NCBI GenBank assembly: GCA_964371035.1
Contig: CAYJLG010000049.1
Coordinates: 1-14,179, forward strand
Length of the DNA stretch: 14,179 nt
Reading direction: 5' to 3'
Source of the DNA: UBA1535 sp964371035
GTDB lineage: Bacteria > Bacillota > Clostridia > Tissierellales > Sedimentibacteraceae
Part shown: in pieces, positions 1 to 8,397 of the stretch
Layout: every line of letters begins with the position of its first letter
How positions within the stretch are numbered: the stretch's first letter is position 1
Made by a program: the position numbers and the translations under genes
The notes under the pieces: generated by a model
Told to the model about the DNA's origin: nothing
What the model saw: only the letters and a program-made list of their open reading frames with translations
Database searches by the model: none

Positions 1-1541
1 TATTTGGAAATCAAAATAAAATTTTAAGAGTAGCTTCATATAGTCGTGTTTCAACAAATTTTGAAGAACAACTATCAAGCTTTCATCTTCAAAAATCCTA
101 TTACACGGATTTAATATTGAAAACAAAAGGGTGGACGTTAGCTGGAACTTATGCAGATGAAGGTATATCTGGAACGACAGAAGATAAAAGACCAGGGTTT
201 CAAAAGTTAATGAATCATTGTAGAAAAGGAAAAATAGACTTAATAATAACAAAATCACTCAGTAGATTTTCAAGAAACTTAGTAACAACCTTAAATAGAG
301 TTAGAGAGTTAAAGTCAATGGGAATAGGAGTGTATTTTGAAAAAGAAAACATAAATACACTTGAAGAAAATAGTGAACTGCTACTTACAATACTTGCTTC
401 GCTTGCACAAGAAGAAAGTTATTCAATAAGTATGAATGTTAAAAAAGGCAAACAAATGGCAATAAAAGAAGGTAGAGTTACTTGGAATTATAAAAATAAC
501 TATGGCTATAGAAAAGGTGAAGATGGAAACCCAGAAATAATACCGGAACATGCAGAGATAATAAAAAAGATATATAAATATTATTTAAAAGGTGAAAGTG
601 ATAGTAGGATTACAAAACTTTTAAATGAAGAAAAAATATTATCATTAAATAAGAAAGAATGGAAAACATCAACAATACAAAGAATTTTAACAAATGAACG
701 ATATTGCGGTGATGTTATACTGCAAAAAACTTATGTTGAAAATCACATTACTAAAAAAGTAAAGATTAATAATGGGGAACTGCCTAAAGTTCATATAAAG
801 AATAATCATAAAGAAATAATTTCAAGAGAAGTTTTTGAAGAGGCAATGGCCGAAAGAGCAAAGAGGAAAACTAAAACTAAATCACGAAAAAATAGTATTA
901 CAGAAAATGGCAAGTATTCAAGTAAATATGCATTAAGCTCAATGCTAATTTGTGCGCACTGCCTATCACCATATAGAAGAGTGGTATGGACTGTGAAAAC
1001 TAAAGATGAAAATGGAAATATAATAAAAGTTAAAAGACCAGTTTGGAGATGCTCACAAAGGTTGGATTATGGCAAACAGTACTGCACACATTCAAAAACA
1101 TTAGATGAAAATGATTTACATAAAAACATAATGGAACAAATCGAAATATCAACTACAAGTGAAATAAATATAGACGAAAGAATAAAAGAGGAACTTGAAT
1201 TTACATTATATTCAAATCATAAAGAAGATTTTGATATAGAGAACGCTCAAAAAAGAATAGCTGAAACTACAGAAAAAATTGTAAATATGGTAGCAAGTGG
1301 AAATGTTTCGGAAAATATATTTATAATGAAATCAATGAATGAAGAAGCAATGGAATTGCAAAATAAAATAAATGAATATAAAGCAAATAATGCTCAGAAA
1401 AAAGTAAATGAAAAACTAAACAAAGTTAGAGAATATTTAAAAGAAAAAAATGATTGTGAATACAATGATACGCTAGTAAGACAAGTAGTTGACAGGATAC
1501 TAGTAAAGGATGAAGATAAAATTGAGGTTGAATTTAAGTGA
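1..1541 (+). CDS. Large serine recombinase (site-specific integrase), 5' end outside the window
   Basis: This is a large serine recombinase, which cuts and rejoins DNA at attachment sites through a serine-DNA covalent link and usually integrates or excises a phage or transposon. The frame is open from base 3, so the gene starts before the window. The N-terminal resolvase domain shows the YSRVST motif, with the catalytic serine at bases 51-53, followed by YADEGISGT and the SRFSRN and LASLAQEES blocks. A central recombinase domain follows, then a zinc ribbon with cysteine codons at 951, 960, 1050 and 1083, then a charged, probably coiled-coil tail. About 512 residues are visible, so only some ten to twenty are likely missing. 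A TTG at 117 could be mistaken for the start, but it would remove the catalytic serine and has no ribosome binding site. The family call is secure; the target site is unknown. Confidence 0.93.
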   Translation, partial: FGNQNKILRVASYSRVSTNFEEQLSSFHLQKSYYTDLILKTKGWTLAGTYADEGISGTTEDKRPGFQKLMNHCRKGKIDLIITKSLSRFSRNLVTTLNRVRELKSMGIGVYFEKENINTLEENSELLLTILASLAQEESYSISMNVKKGKQMAIKEGRVTWNYKNNYGYRKGEDGNPEIIPEHAEIIKKIYKYYLKGESDSRITKLLNEEKILSLNKKEWKTSTIQRILTNERYCGDVILQKTYVENHITKKVKINNGELPKVHIKNNHKEIISREVFEEAMAERAKRKTKTKSRKNSITENGKYSSKYALSSMLICAHCLSPYRRVVWTVKTKDENGNIIKVKRPVWRCSQRLDYGKQYCTHSKTLDENDLHKNIMEQIEISTTSEINIDERIKEELEFTLYSNHKEDFDIENAQKRIAETTEKIVNMVASGNVSENIFIMKSMNEEAMELQNKINEYKANNAQKKVNEKLNKVREYLKEKNDCEYNDTLVRQVVDRILVKDEDKIEVEFK

Positions 1542-1633
1542 TGATAGAGAAGAGATAGAGAGTTAGAGTCTATAAATTAAGCAGAACATTTTTAGAGTAC
1601 AATATATCGGTTTTTAATAAAATAAATTGATAT

Positions 1634-1681
1634 ATCGTAATTTATCTTGACTTGTCAAAAAATGTCAATTATAATGTAAGT
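1634..1681 (+). promoter_or_regulatory. Near-consensus sigma-A promoter with overlapping inverted repeat, copy 1
   Basis: The -35 TTGACT (1647-1652) and -10 TATAAT (1670-1675) are separated by exactly 17 bases, so this is a strong predicted promoter for the 1770 gene and the reverse-transcriptase cluster behind it. The -35 lies inside an inverted repeat, TTGAC-tt-GTCAA, and a further GTCAA half-site sits in the spacer. That arrangement suits a repressor covering the promoter. A 42/48-identical copy is at 11729-11776 in front of another gene. Promoter call: direct reading. Repressor control: inference. Confidence 0.75.
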
Positions 1682-1769
1682 GAAAATGATAATTAAAATC
1701 GAGAAGATATAATTGAAGCACATAAGTTATTGTACTTATTTATAATATCTAACAAGGAGAAAATTGAAC

Positions 1770-2522
1770 ATGTATGATCAAACATTAACTCCGTACTTGC
1801 TTCCAGCCCCTTTAATAATTAAGAACTTTGTTTTAGGAGAAAAAGATTGCAATTACGAAAAATACTTATTAGAATTTATAAATGAGTCGAAATATTTTTT
1901 AAATAAATCTAATGGCGAATTATTTGTTAGTCCTCAAAAAGAAGATAATGGTGAGTGTGATTGTGTATCGAGTTCCTATAAAATAGATTTCAAATTAATT
2001 GCCAGTAAAACTGCTTTACAAGGTAGAAGTATTTTATCAATGGGTAAACAGAAAATTTATCCGGGAATAATTTCGTCGATTGCGCCTAAAGCCAAAAATT
2101 GTTCAATTAGTACCACATTAATCTATGCGGCATTAAGAGATTATGATTTGAATATGTTGTACGAACTTCGGAAAAAAGAGATTAAAGAACAAGGGGACCA
2201 AAATGATATATTGCAATTAATGTGTACCCTTGAAACTAATAAAAATTTATTGTTATTCTTTCCTTATAATTTTAAATTTAAAACCCAATATGAATTTGAT
2301 AAAGGGGTATCACAAATAAAAGAAGCTGTTGAAAATGACTTTAAAGCTGTGATGAAATACCGTTTTCATGTATCCCCTAGTTACGATACATATTTTGCAT
2401 TTATATATGATGAACATATTGTTTTTATGAAAGTAGATAATGGGGATTTTGTCATTATGGATAGTGTAGAAATAAGTAAAAGTTTAACTTATTTGAAATT
2501 ATTAGAATATTGTGAGTTTTAA
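1770..2522 (+). CDS. Unrecognised 250-residue protein with possible PD-DxK nuclease motif, first gene of the reverse-transcriptase cluster
   Basis: I do not recognise this family. I chose the ATG at 1770, ten bases after AAGGAG (1754-1759). A TTG at 1764, two codons earlier, is closer to the ribosome binding site and cannot be excluded. No signal peptide or membrane segment is evident. Residues 64-75 contain Asp64, then a hydrophobic-flanked Asp73-Phe-Lys75, with the D-x8-DxK spacing seen in many PD-(D/E)xK nucleases; a short Gly/Asp-rich stretch precedes it. This is suggestive only, because the fold cannot be judged by eye. The C-terminal third (about 190-250) alternates hydrophobic and acidic residues, like a beta-rich domain. 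It is the first gene after the strong promoter at 1647 and lies 227 bases before the reverse transcriptase, so it may be its partner, or an independent gene. Confidence 0.7.
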   Translation: MYDQTLTPYLLPAPLIIKNFVLGEKDCNYEKYLLEFINESKYFLNKSNGELFVSPQKEDNGECDCVSSSYKIDFKLIASKTALQGRSILSMGKQKIYPGIISSIAPKAKNCSISTTLIYAALRDYDLNMLYELRKKEIKEQGDQNDILQLMCTLETNKNLLLFFPYNFKFKTQYEFDKGVSQIKEAVENDFKAVMKYRFHVSPSYDTYFAFIYDEHIVFMKVDNGDFVIMDSVEISKSLTYLKLLEYCEF

Positions 2523-2603
2523 GTGTAAGTGAATAAAAAGAATAATATTAACCTGAATAAAAGTATATTTTACGAGTTGAGTACCGAAAGTGATTATATA
2601 TTA

Positions 2604-2633
2604 ATTGAAATCATATATAGTATTTGATGCAAT
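2604..2633 (+). repeat. Small hairpin-forming repeat, copy 1, in the leader of the reverse-transcriptase gene
   Basis: Within a stretch resembling 5710-5745, ATTG pairs with CAAT, and an inner ATCA pairs with TGAT. The second copy keeps the outer ATTG/CAAT pair and uses a different but still complementary inner pair. The stem is short and AT-rich, so chance is possible. It could be part of an untranslated RNA or leader in the 227-base gap before the reverse transcriptase. Confidence 0.3.
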
Positions 2634-2663
2634 TAAGTGGGTGAAGTAATAGAAATATGAAAG

Positions 2664-2679
2664 TGTAAAATGTTTTACA
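2664..2679. promoter_or_regulatory. 16-bp palindrome TGTAAAATGTTTTACA upstream of the reverse transcriptase
   Basis: Two perfect 7-base arms (TGTAAAA and TTTTACA) flank TG, 70 bases before the reverse-transcriptase start. Its length and symmetry fit a dimeric regulator's operator. No well-spaced -35/-10 pair accompanies it, so it may instead be an RNA hairpin in the leader. The function is inferred. Confidence 0.35.
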
Positions 2680-2749
2680 ATATTAATATTCGATGAAAGA
2701 TTATGTATCTTTTTATTTGGATTAGATAAATTACAAGGAGTGAAAGTAA

Positions 2750-4453
2750 ATGTTTGTATTTGAAAATTTATTAAGAAATGAATATATCCCCGCAGAATTA
2801 CCACCATGTTTTAATTCCTATAGTTTTGCTGACAAACATGAGAAAATACAAAATATAGTAAAAGATAAAACTTTAAAGCCATCGGATCCTCTAGTTTTTA
2901 GTGGATATAAAAATTCTAATTCTCGTCGCAAGTTTGCTATACCGAATGCTTATAGTTATGCCAAAGCAGCACATGTTATAGTAATTAATTCAACAGATAT
3001 ATTTTCGATTCTTAATAATAGCTATGATTGTTCACTAACAGTTCCATTGTCAAATCCACCATTATCTGGAGAGTGTTATAAGAAACCTGTAAAAGATATC
3101 TTTGGAAGTAAAGGGAAAATAAAAAAAATTTATCAAAATAATTTATATGAAATCAGACTTGATATACAATCTTTTTTTGATAGTGTTTATACTCATAGTA
3201 TTGCTTGGGCAATGCATTCAAAAAGTTTTGCTAAGAAAAATAAGCATGATAAAGAATTATCCGGAAACCAGATAGATAAATGCATCCAGGGATTAAATAG
3301 TGGCCAAACAAATGGTATTTTAATTGGAAATGCTATTTCTAGAATTGTTTCAGAAATTATTTTGTGTTCTATCGACAAAGTTATAAAATCAAGAATTAAG
3401 GGTGTTAAATACATAAGGTTTGTTGATGATTATTATGTTTTTGTTAAAGACAGTTCGCAAATAAACAGTATCTTGGCAATATTTAGGCAAGAATTGGCAA
3501 AATATGAACTAAACTTAAATGAAAACAAACTTCAAATAATTGAAAGTCCTTTTATATATGGGAAACCTTGGGTTGAAGAAATGCGAATCCATGCTCGTCT
3601 TGAGCCATCACTTCTTTTAGAAAAAGCAATAATTGAGTATAGGCAGTATAAGGATATTGCTATTTTAAAGTATGCACTTAAAGTTCTTAGAGGGAAAAAG
3701 TTTAGTCGATCTGAGTGGAAAAATATCGAACCAACAATAATTAGTATATGGATAAGATTTCCTAATTTATCACAAATTATCACAATTATATTAAAAAACA
3801 ATGAATCACTTCTAAGTAATTCATTGCTGAAAAATGCTATATACACTATACTGGATACGAATATTACATTAAAAAATGATGAAGAGGTTATATGGGCCAT
3901 ATGGGTTAGTAAAGTATTTAATATAAAACTAGCACAAAACTATATAAAACAAATATTAGATACAGAAAACTGGCTCGCAATAATAATTTTATTAGATATT
4001 ATCTCTGTTAGAAAGAGTGAAAATGCAATAAAAAAAATGTTAAACAAATTTAGAGAACGTATCATTTCTGAATATTTTTCAGACATTGATCCGGCTAAAG
4101 GGATGCTTACAGATATTTGGTTGTTGGCGTATGAGGCGGATAAAAATAAGTGGCTTAACACTAGTGGTGCAGATACTTTTGCATATGCGTGTAAACATTC
4201 ATTTTTTAAAGAATTGCTAAATCTAGGAGTAGAATTTTACAATAATAATTTTAATTATGATATTATAGGATCAACTGATAAGAAACATAGCATTTATGTA
4301 ACTCGAAAAGAGCTTATTAACATCCTTAAAGAATATACGAAGATATTTGAATCCCAAAGTGAAATAGAAAATTCTCAACCAGCTATTGTAGATGTGCAAG
4401 AAAAGTTTTATGAAAAAATTATTAATACTTTGGAAAGCGTTGATGATTATTAA
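2750..4453 (+). CDS. Defence-type reverse transcriptase (UG/Abi group) with C-terminal helical repeat region
   Basis: This 567-residue protein is a reverse transcriptase. Palm motifs are present in order: IPNAYSYAKAA (about 64-74), motif A RLDIQSFFDS with Asp138, motif B GQTNGILIGNAIS (about 185-197), and motif C FVDDYY with Asp226-Asp227. The YTHSIAWA stretch after motif A and the GQTNGI box resemble the AbiA/AbiK/Abi-P2 and related UG (DRT) reverse transcriptases of phage defence rather than group II introns or retrons. There is no maturase domain, and I see no retron msr-msd. The C-terminal half (about 285-560) is rich in predicted helices, like the alpha-repeat domains of Abi reverse transcriptases; no HEPN R-x4-6-H is evident there. 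AAGGAG ends nine bases before the ATG. The subgroup cannot be fixed by eye. Known relatives make DNA without a conventional template or primer; whether this one does is unknown. Confidence 0.88.
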   Translation: MFVFENLLRNEYIPAELPPCFNSYSFADKHEKIQNIVKDKTLKPSDPLVFSGYKNSNSRRKFAIPNAYSYAKAAHVIVINSTDIFSILNNSYDCSLTVPLSNPPLSGECYKKPVKDIFGSKGKIKKIYQNNLYEIRLDIQSFFDSVYTHSIAWAMHSKSFAKKNKHDKELSGNQIDKCIQGLNSGQTNGILIGNAISRIVSEIILCSIDKVIKSRIKGVKYIRFVDDYYVFVKDSSQINSILAIFRQELAKYELNLNENKLQIIESPFIYGKPWVEEMRIHARLEPSLLLEKAIIEYRQYKDIAILKYALKVLRGKKFSRSEWKNIEPTIISIWIRFPNLSQIITIILKNNESLLSNSLLKNAIYTILDTNITLKNDEEVIWAIWVSKVFNIKLAQNYIKQILDTENWLAIIILLDIISVRKSENAIKKMLNKFRERIISEYFSDIDPAKGMLTDIWLLAYEADKNKWLNTSGADTFAYACKHSFFKELLNLGVEFYNNNFNYDIIGSTDKKHSIYVTRKELINILKEYTKIFESQSEIENSQPAIVDVQEKFYEKIINTLESVDDY

Positions 4454-4556
4454 TTGCTATTATGATGGTGCTGAAATTTACTATAAGTAAGCAATAAAAA
4501 GGCAATACAATTAAATAGGTTTAGATTAGTAGAAATACAAAGAGTGGAGCTGTTAT

Positions 4557-5549
4557 ATGGACAAGTTTAAAAAAGAATTGGAATGTAATTATAAAGATGA
4601 AACTTATCTTGTAAGAGATAACGGGGCAATTTTACGATGTGAAAAATTGAATGGTAGAAAACGTAAGTTAGATGATGTATGGACTTTTGGGAATTTGGAT
4701 AAAAAAACAGGATATTTAAAAATTTCTTCAGAGAGGGTGCATCGAATTGTAGCAACTGCATTTCATGGGCAACCACCAACTGACCAACATGTTGTAGATC
4801 ATATAGACACAAACAGAAGTAATAATCGACCAGAAAATCTGCGGTGGGTCACAAAATTAGAAAATGTGTTACTAAATCCAATCACAAGGAAGAAGATTGA
4901 GTATGTTTGCGGCGTGAGAATAGAAACATTTTTGAAAAATCCAGAAGAGTTTAGAGAGTGCTTTAACACTCCGGATATATCATGGATGAAAACGGTAACA
5001 AAAGAAGAAGCGTTAAATAGTCTGACACGTTTTAATATATGGTTAGAAAAAGATCAAATACATCAGCCAGTTATAAACAAATCTATATTTAAAGAATGGA
5101 TATATAAACCGATAGTAAATACGAAGACATACGATAATGCAAACAACATACTTATTAAAAAATTAACACCATCATATACTGATGGTGCTGTTCAATACAA
5201 ATGGAAAACACCAAATGTTTTTCCTTTATGTCCCTCTACAATAAATGAAAATGTTATTGAAGAGTATTACGATAAATTATATAGCGAAGCAGTGTATTGT
5301 AAAAATATATATGGAGAATCTACTATTTTTAACTATGCAATGTCTATAGACATGAATAAAATAGTTGTTATAGCAGAAAGTGGTAGTAGTATTAAGCCAT
5401 GGGCAGTGTCGACAATTTACTTAGAGAGTAATCTAGTTGTTCATGAAAGTATAGGTATGTTTTTTACTAAAGAGGGTGCTGAAAAACAATATACAATATC
5501 TCAAGGTCTTGAATGGACAGGAGAAGATTCGATAGATGATTATTGTTGA
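4557..5549 (+). CDS. HNH endonuclease-like protein (HNH_3 type) with unknown C-terminal region
   Basis: The first 110 residues match the NUMOD4/HNH_3 layout of intron and phage homing endonucleases: an N-terminal segment containing YLVRDNGAI, then VHRIVATAFHG with His62, VVDHIDTNRSNN with Asp81-His82, and RPENLRWVTKLEN. The conserved asparagines around 89-94 complete the HNH nuclease signature. It therefore probably nicks or cuts DNA. The remaining 220 residues are not part of the usual small homing nuclease and I do not recognise them; they contain aromatic- and Thr/Tyr-rich stretches and end acidic (EDSIDDYC). The gene lies 103 bases after the reverse transcriptase, with a modest GTGGAG ribosome binding site. 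It could be a selfish homing gene inserted in the island, or an effector of the reverse-transcriptase module. Confidence 0.8.
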   Translation: MDKFKKELECNYKDETYLVRDNGAILRCEKLNGRKRKLDDVWTFGNLDKKTGYLKISSERVHRIVATAFHGQPPTDQHVVDHIDTNRSNNRPENLRWVTKLENVLLNPITRKKIEYVCGVRIETFLKNPEEFRECFNTPDISWMKTVTKEEALNSLTRFNIWLEKDQIHQPVINKSIFKEWIYKPIVNTKTYDNANNILIKKLTPSYTDGAVQYKWKTPNVFPLCPSTINENVIEEYYDKLYSEAVYCKNIYGESTIFNYAMSIDMNKIVVIAESGSSIKPWAVSTIYLESNLVVHESIGMFFTKEGAEKQYTISQGLEWTGEDSIDDYC

Positions 5550-5867
5550 TAATATTCATAGGTAAATGAATAAACTATATTGTAGCAACTGATTTATTAA
5601 TTATTTTTTATTTGTATCAAGGCTAATGTTATAAAAGAGATAATTGATGGGATAAATATAGAGTTTGAAAAATAAAACTGAGATGAAATGTTGCGAAATA
5701 TACTATATGTATTAATTGAAATAATATTTGTTAATGCAATTTAGGTTAACATTACTAATTGTGAATTTTAATATTCATAGTTTATAAATAGGCAATAAAA
5801 CAGTAAATATGTAAAGTTTTGAGCAGAATCATGATTAAATATAAATGAATTTATTAAGGAAAGTATT
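5550..5867. other. 318-base gene-free gap
   Basis: No ORF of note occurs on either strand. The stretch is very AT-rich. An exact 12-base direct repeat, TAATATTCATAG, is at 5550-5561 and 5769-5780. A 36-base segment (5710-5745) resembles the leader before the reverse transcriptase. No strong sigma-A promoter or U-tailed terminator stands out. The gap may hold an untranslated RNA or simply be non-coding spacer. Confidence 0.5.
5715..5740 (+). repeat. Small hairpin-forming repeat, copy 2
   Basis: ATTG pairs with CAAT, and an inner TAA pairs with TTA. The flanking TATTAATTGAAAT (5710-5722) and ATGCAATT (5734-5741) are shared exactly with the copy at 2599-2634. See the entry at 2604 for the comparison. 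Because of low complexity the evidence is weak. Confidence 0.3.
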
Positions 5868-6422
5868 ATGAAGTTAAAAGATTATCAAAGGCACTGGGCT
5901 TACTATAAATCAATTGAAAGAGAGTTTATGTTAACAAATGCTTATGTTATGCATACACAAGAAAATAAAAATACATATTCAGATGAATTTGCAAAAATTA
6001 TATTACTATCAGGTTCAGAAATAGATTCATTATTTCAACTTTTTTTTAAGTATAAAAATATTGAACCAGCAGGCAAATATTATACAATAAAAGATTATGC
6101 AAAAATTGTAGAGTATGATAAAGTTATAAAAATAGCATTTTTTAGTTTTTTAGGAGACAGTTTAAGAGTTACGCCTTTCAAGGACTTAGATGAAAAGAAA
6201 GCCTATGCAAATCTATATTGGTGGAATGCTTATCAAAAAATAAAACATAATCGATCTGAAAACTATAAAATGGCAACATTAGATATTGCAGCAAATTGTG
6301 TTGCTGCACATCATAAGATTTTAAGGATACTGCTTTCAATCGTTGATGGTGGTATAAAAGTAGGGAGCAATTATGATAGAAGATATTATTCTGATTATTG
6401 GTATAAAGAAGATTATTATTAA
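5868..6422 (+). CDS. Small HEPN-like helical protein of unknown function
   Basis: The 184-residue product is mostly helical. Residues 45-60 (LLSGSEIDSLFQLFFK) and WWNAYQKIKHNR at 118-129, followed by a long helix (about 134-158), match the pattern of HEPN-like proteins, in which a tryptophan-led helix carries a basic K-H-x-R turn. The canonical R-x4-6-H RNase motif is not clearly present, so catalytic activity is doubtful. The tail (about 166-184) is unusually rich in Tyr and Asp. No signal peptide or membrane segment is seen. AAGGA ends seven bases before the ATG. It sits 318 bases after the HNH gene and 199 before qatA. It may act with the reverse transcriptase/HNH genes or alone as a toxin or sensor subunit. 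The HEPN assignment is moderate and the role is unknown. Confidence 0.65.
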   Translation: MKLKDYQRHWAYYKSIEREFMLTNAYVMHTQENKNTYSDEFAKIILLSGSEIDSLFQLFFKYKNIEPAGKYYTIKDYAKIVEYDKVIKIAFFSFLGDSLRVTPFKDLDEKKAYANLYWWNAYQKIKHNRSENYKMATLDIAANCVAAHHKILRILLSIVDGGIKVGSNYDRRYYSDYWYKEDYY

Positions 6423-6621
6423 AAGTAATTAGCAGTTAGGAATATATTTGTATTTGTCAAGCAATTTATGATGAAGTCGAATATTATTCGTAAGATAGAT
6501 AGTGGTAGAACACGAGTGGCTGATATAGACAAGATTAAATAAGTTGAAAATTGTATATAAAGCTAAATAGATAAGAATATTTTACTATATAATATTTTTA
6601 AGATATGTAGGGAGAATTAAT

Positions 6622-8384
6622 ATGTGGAGAGATAGTGAGACAGAACTTGATTTCTTAGATTATGAATATTTAATTAAGACGCTAGAAAATATAGTCTTGA
6701 ATGATTCACTTTTACCAGCGAGTATAGGCGTGTATGGTGATTGGGGAAGTGGGAAATCTAGCTTAATGCACATGTGCAAAGAACAATTACTTAAAAGTGA
6801 TGAAAATATAAAGTGTCTTCTTTTTAATGGTTGGTTATTCGAAAATTATGAAGATGCCAAAACTGCTATTTTAGGTTCAATATTAGATGAGATTTCTGGG
6901 AATAAAAAATTAACTAAAAAAGCTATGGAATTAATGAAAGGCTTATATAAAAGTATTGACAAATTTAAGTTAGCACGAAGTGTAATTGGAATAGGTACTG
7001 GGAATGTTGCGCTTGGAGTCTTAAGCCTATTAAATATTGACAATGATAGTGTTTGCAAGATAAAGGAGGAATTAGATAGCAAGGAACTTAGGGCAGATAT
7101 AAAAAAATTTCAAAACGAGTTTGCGGATTTAATTACTGAATCTAAAATAAGTAGGCTTGTGATATTTATAGATGAATTAGATAGATGCAGACCGGATACG
7201 ATATTAGACACTTTAGAGGCAATAAAATTATTTCTCTTTAGTGGAAAGGTTATATTATAATAGGTGCGGATGAACGCCATATATCTTACGCAGTTAAAAG
7301 TAGATTTAAAGATATTGAAGGAATACAAATAGATATAGGAAAAGAATATTTAGAAAAGCTAATTCAATATCCTATCCGTATTCCTCGTCTTAATGAGAGT
7401 GAAGTAAGTGTATATATAACGTGTTTATTGTTACAACTGGAGTTAGAAAAAAGTGATTTTGATAAAACAATTGAATTTATAAAAAGTGAGAAAAAATTAG
7501 ATTTTGAAAAATTTCAAATCAGTTCAATACAAACATTGTTTAACAGTAATGATGATTATAAAGAAAAAGTTGAAAAGATATTATTAGTATCAAGGGAATT
7601 AGCGGCATCTTTAACTAATGGATTAAATGGAAATCCAAGACAATGTAAAAGGTTTTTAAACTCTATGTATATGAGATTACAAATGGCGACTTATAAAAAT
7701 AAAGTACTTGATAGAGGAATATTAGCTAAAATTATGATGTTAGAATATATTAAACCAAGGATTTTCAATAAAATTGCAGAAATGGTTGCTAATAATACTA
7801 TAAACAAAGAGTTAGAAAATTTTTCACATGGAGAAATTGAAAAATTAACAGAATTAAAAGCTTGGAGTGAAGATAGCTGGTTTTTAAAATGGCTTAATAT
7901 AGAGCCAAAACTATTTAACGAAGAGCTAAATATGTACTTCTACTTTTCAAGAACTTCTTTAGAAGAAAAAATAAGCAGAATCTCATCAACACTGTCTCCA
8001 ACAGCTCAAAGAATTTTAGAAGATTTAACTTCTAAATCTGACATTAGGATTAAAAGAGCGATAGACGAATCGAAAGATTTATCAGAACTAGAAGCGGTTA
8101 ATATTCTTGAGGCGATTTATACGAAAATGGTAAGTTTAGGTACAATTGATCAAGAAACAATGAAATCTTTTATAGAATTTTCCTGCGAAAGGAAACATTT
8201 GGTGAATGAAACGATGAGCTATTTGAGATCTTTAAAAGGTAGCCAAATTTCTTTTAGTGTAACCCCAATCATTGCAAAATATGCTCAAGATATGCAAAAA
8301 GAGGGAGAGATTATGGAAATAGTTGCTATATGGGGCAAAGAAAAAAAGGATATTGAAAAAGCATTTAATGAGATAATGAAGTAG
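6622..8384 (+). pseudogene. qatA: QatA-like KAP-family P-loop ATPase, disrupted by a one-base frameshift
   Basis: This is the ATPase of a Qat anti-phage operon, identified by its KAP-family motifs and its neighbours. The first frame (6622-7260) has Walker A GDWGSGKSS (Gly39-Ser47) and Walker B VIFIDELDRCRPD (Asp184-Glu185), then stops at 7258. The next frame, open from 7257 to 8384, continues without loss of sequence: IIGADERHISYAVKSRF, then the KAP hallmark GNPRQCKRFLN. One extra T near 7255 (ATATTT in place of ATATT) would restore V-I-F-I-I-G-A-D and a product of about 587 residues, normal for the family. So the lesion is a single-base deletion in an A/T run, or a sequencing error there. 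As written, no full ATPase is made. GGGAG lies seven bases before the ATG. qatB starts 13 bases after the stop. Confidence 0.88.
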
Positions 8385-8397
8385 TAAGGGGTGAATT

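Noticed and set aside
117..1541. Recombinase starting at the TTG at 117
   Set aside because: It would drop the catalytic serine at 51-53. The upstream frame is open and matches the family N-terminus, so the gene is cut by the window edge.
2601..4161. Minus-strand ORFs opposite the reverse transcriptase and its leader
   Set aside because: These are hydrophobic, low-complexity translations complementary to a clear coding frame, without start signals.
2750..4453. Retron or group II intron reverse transcriptase
   Set aside because: No maturase or HNH domain is fused, no intron RNA ends are seen, and I see no msr-msd pattern. The motifs fit UG/Abi better.
6448..6470. A third copy of the TTGAC/GTCAA operator (TTTGTCAAGCAATTTATG)
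   Set aside because: It lacks the TTGAC half and a -10 box at the right distance; similarity is limited to about ten bases.
6471..6542. 23-codon ORF in the gap before qatA
   Set aside because: It is short, has no good ribosome binding site and shows no recognisable family. It could be a remnant but is unsupported.
6544..6593. Promoter before qatA (TATAAT at 6588)
   Set aside because: TATAAT is present but no -35 lies at 16-18 bases. TTGAAA at 6544 pairs only with a poor -10. Likely in principle, but not supported well enough to list.
7428..8384. Separate 318-residue gene starting at 7428
   Set aside because: The same frame is open back to 7257 with KAP-family sequence (GADERH and beyond). 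It is the second half of the frameshifted qatA, not a separate gene.
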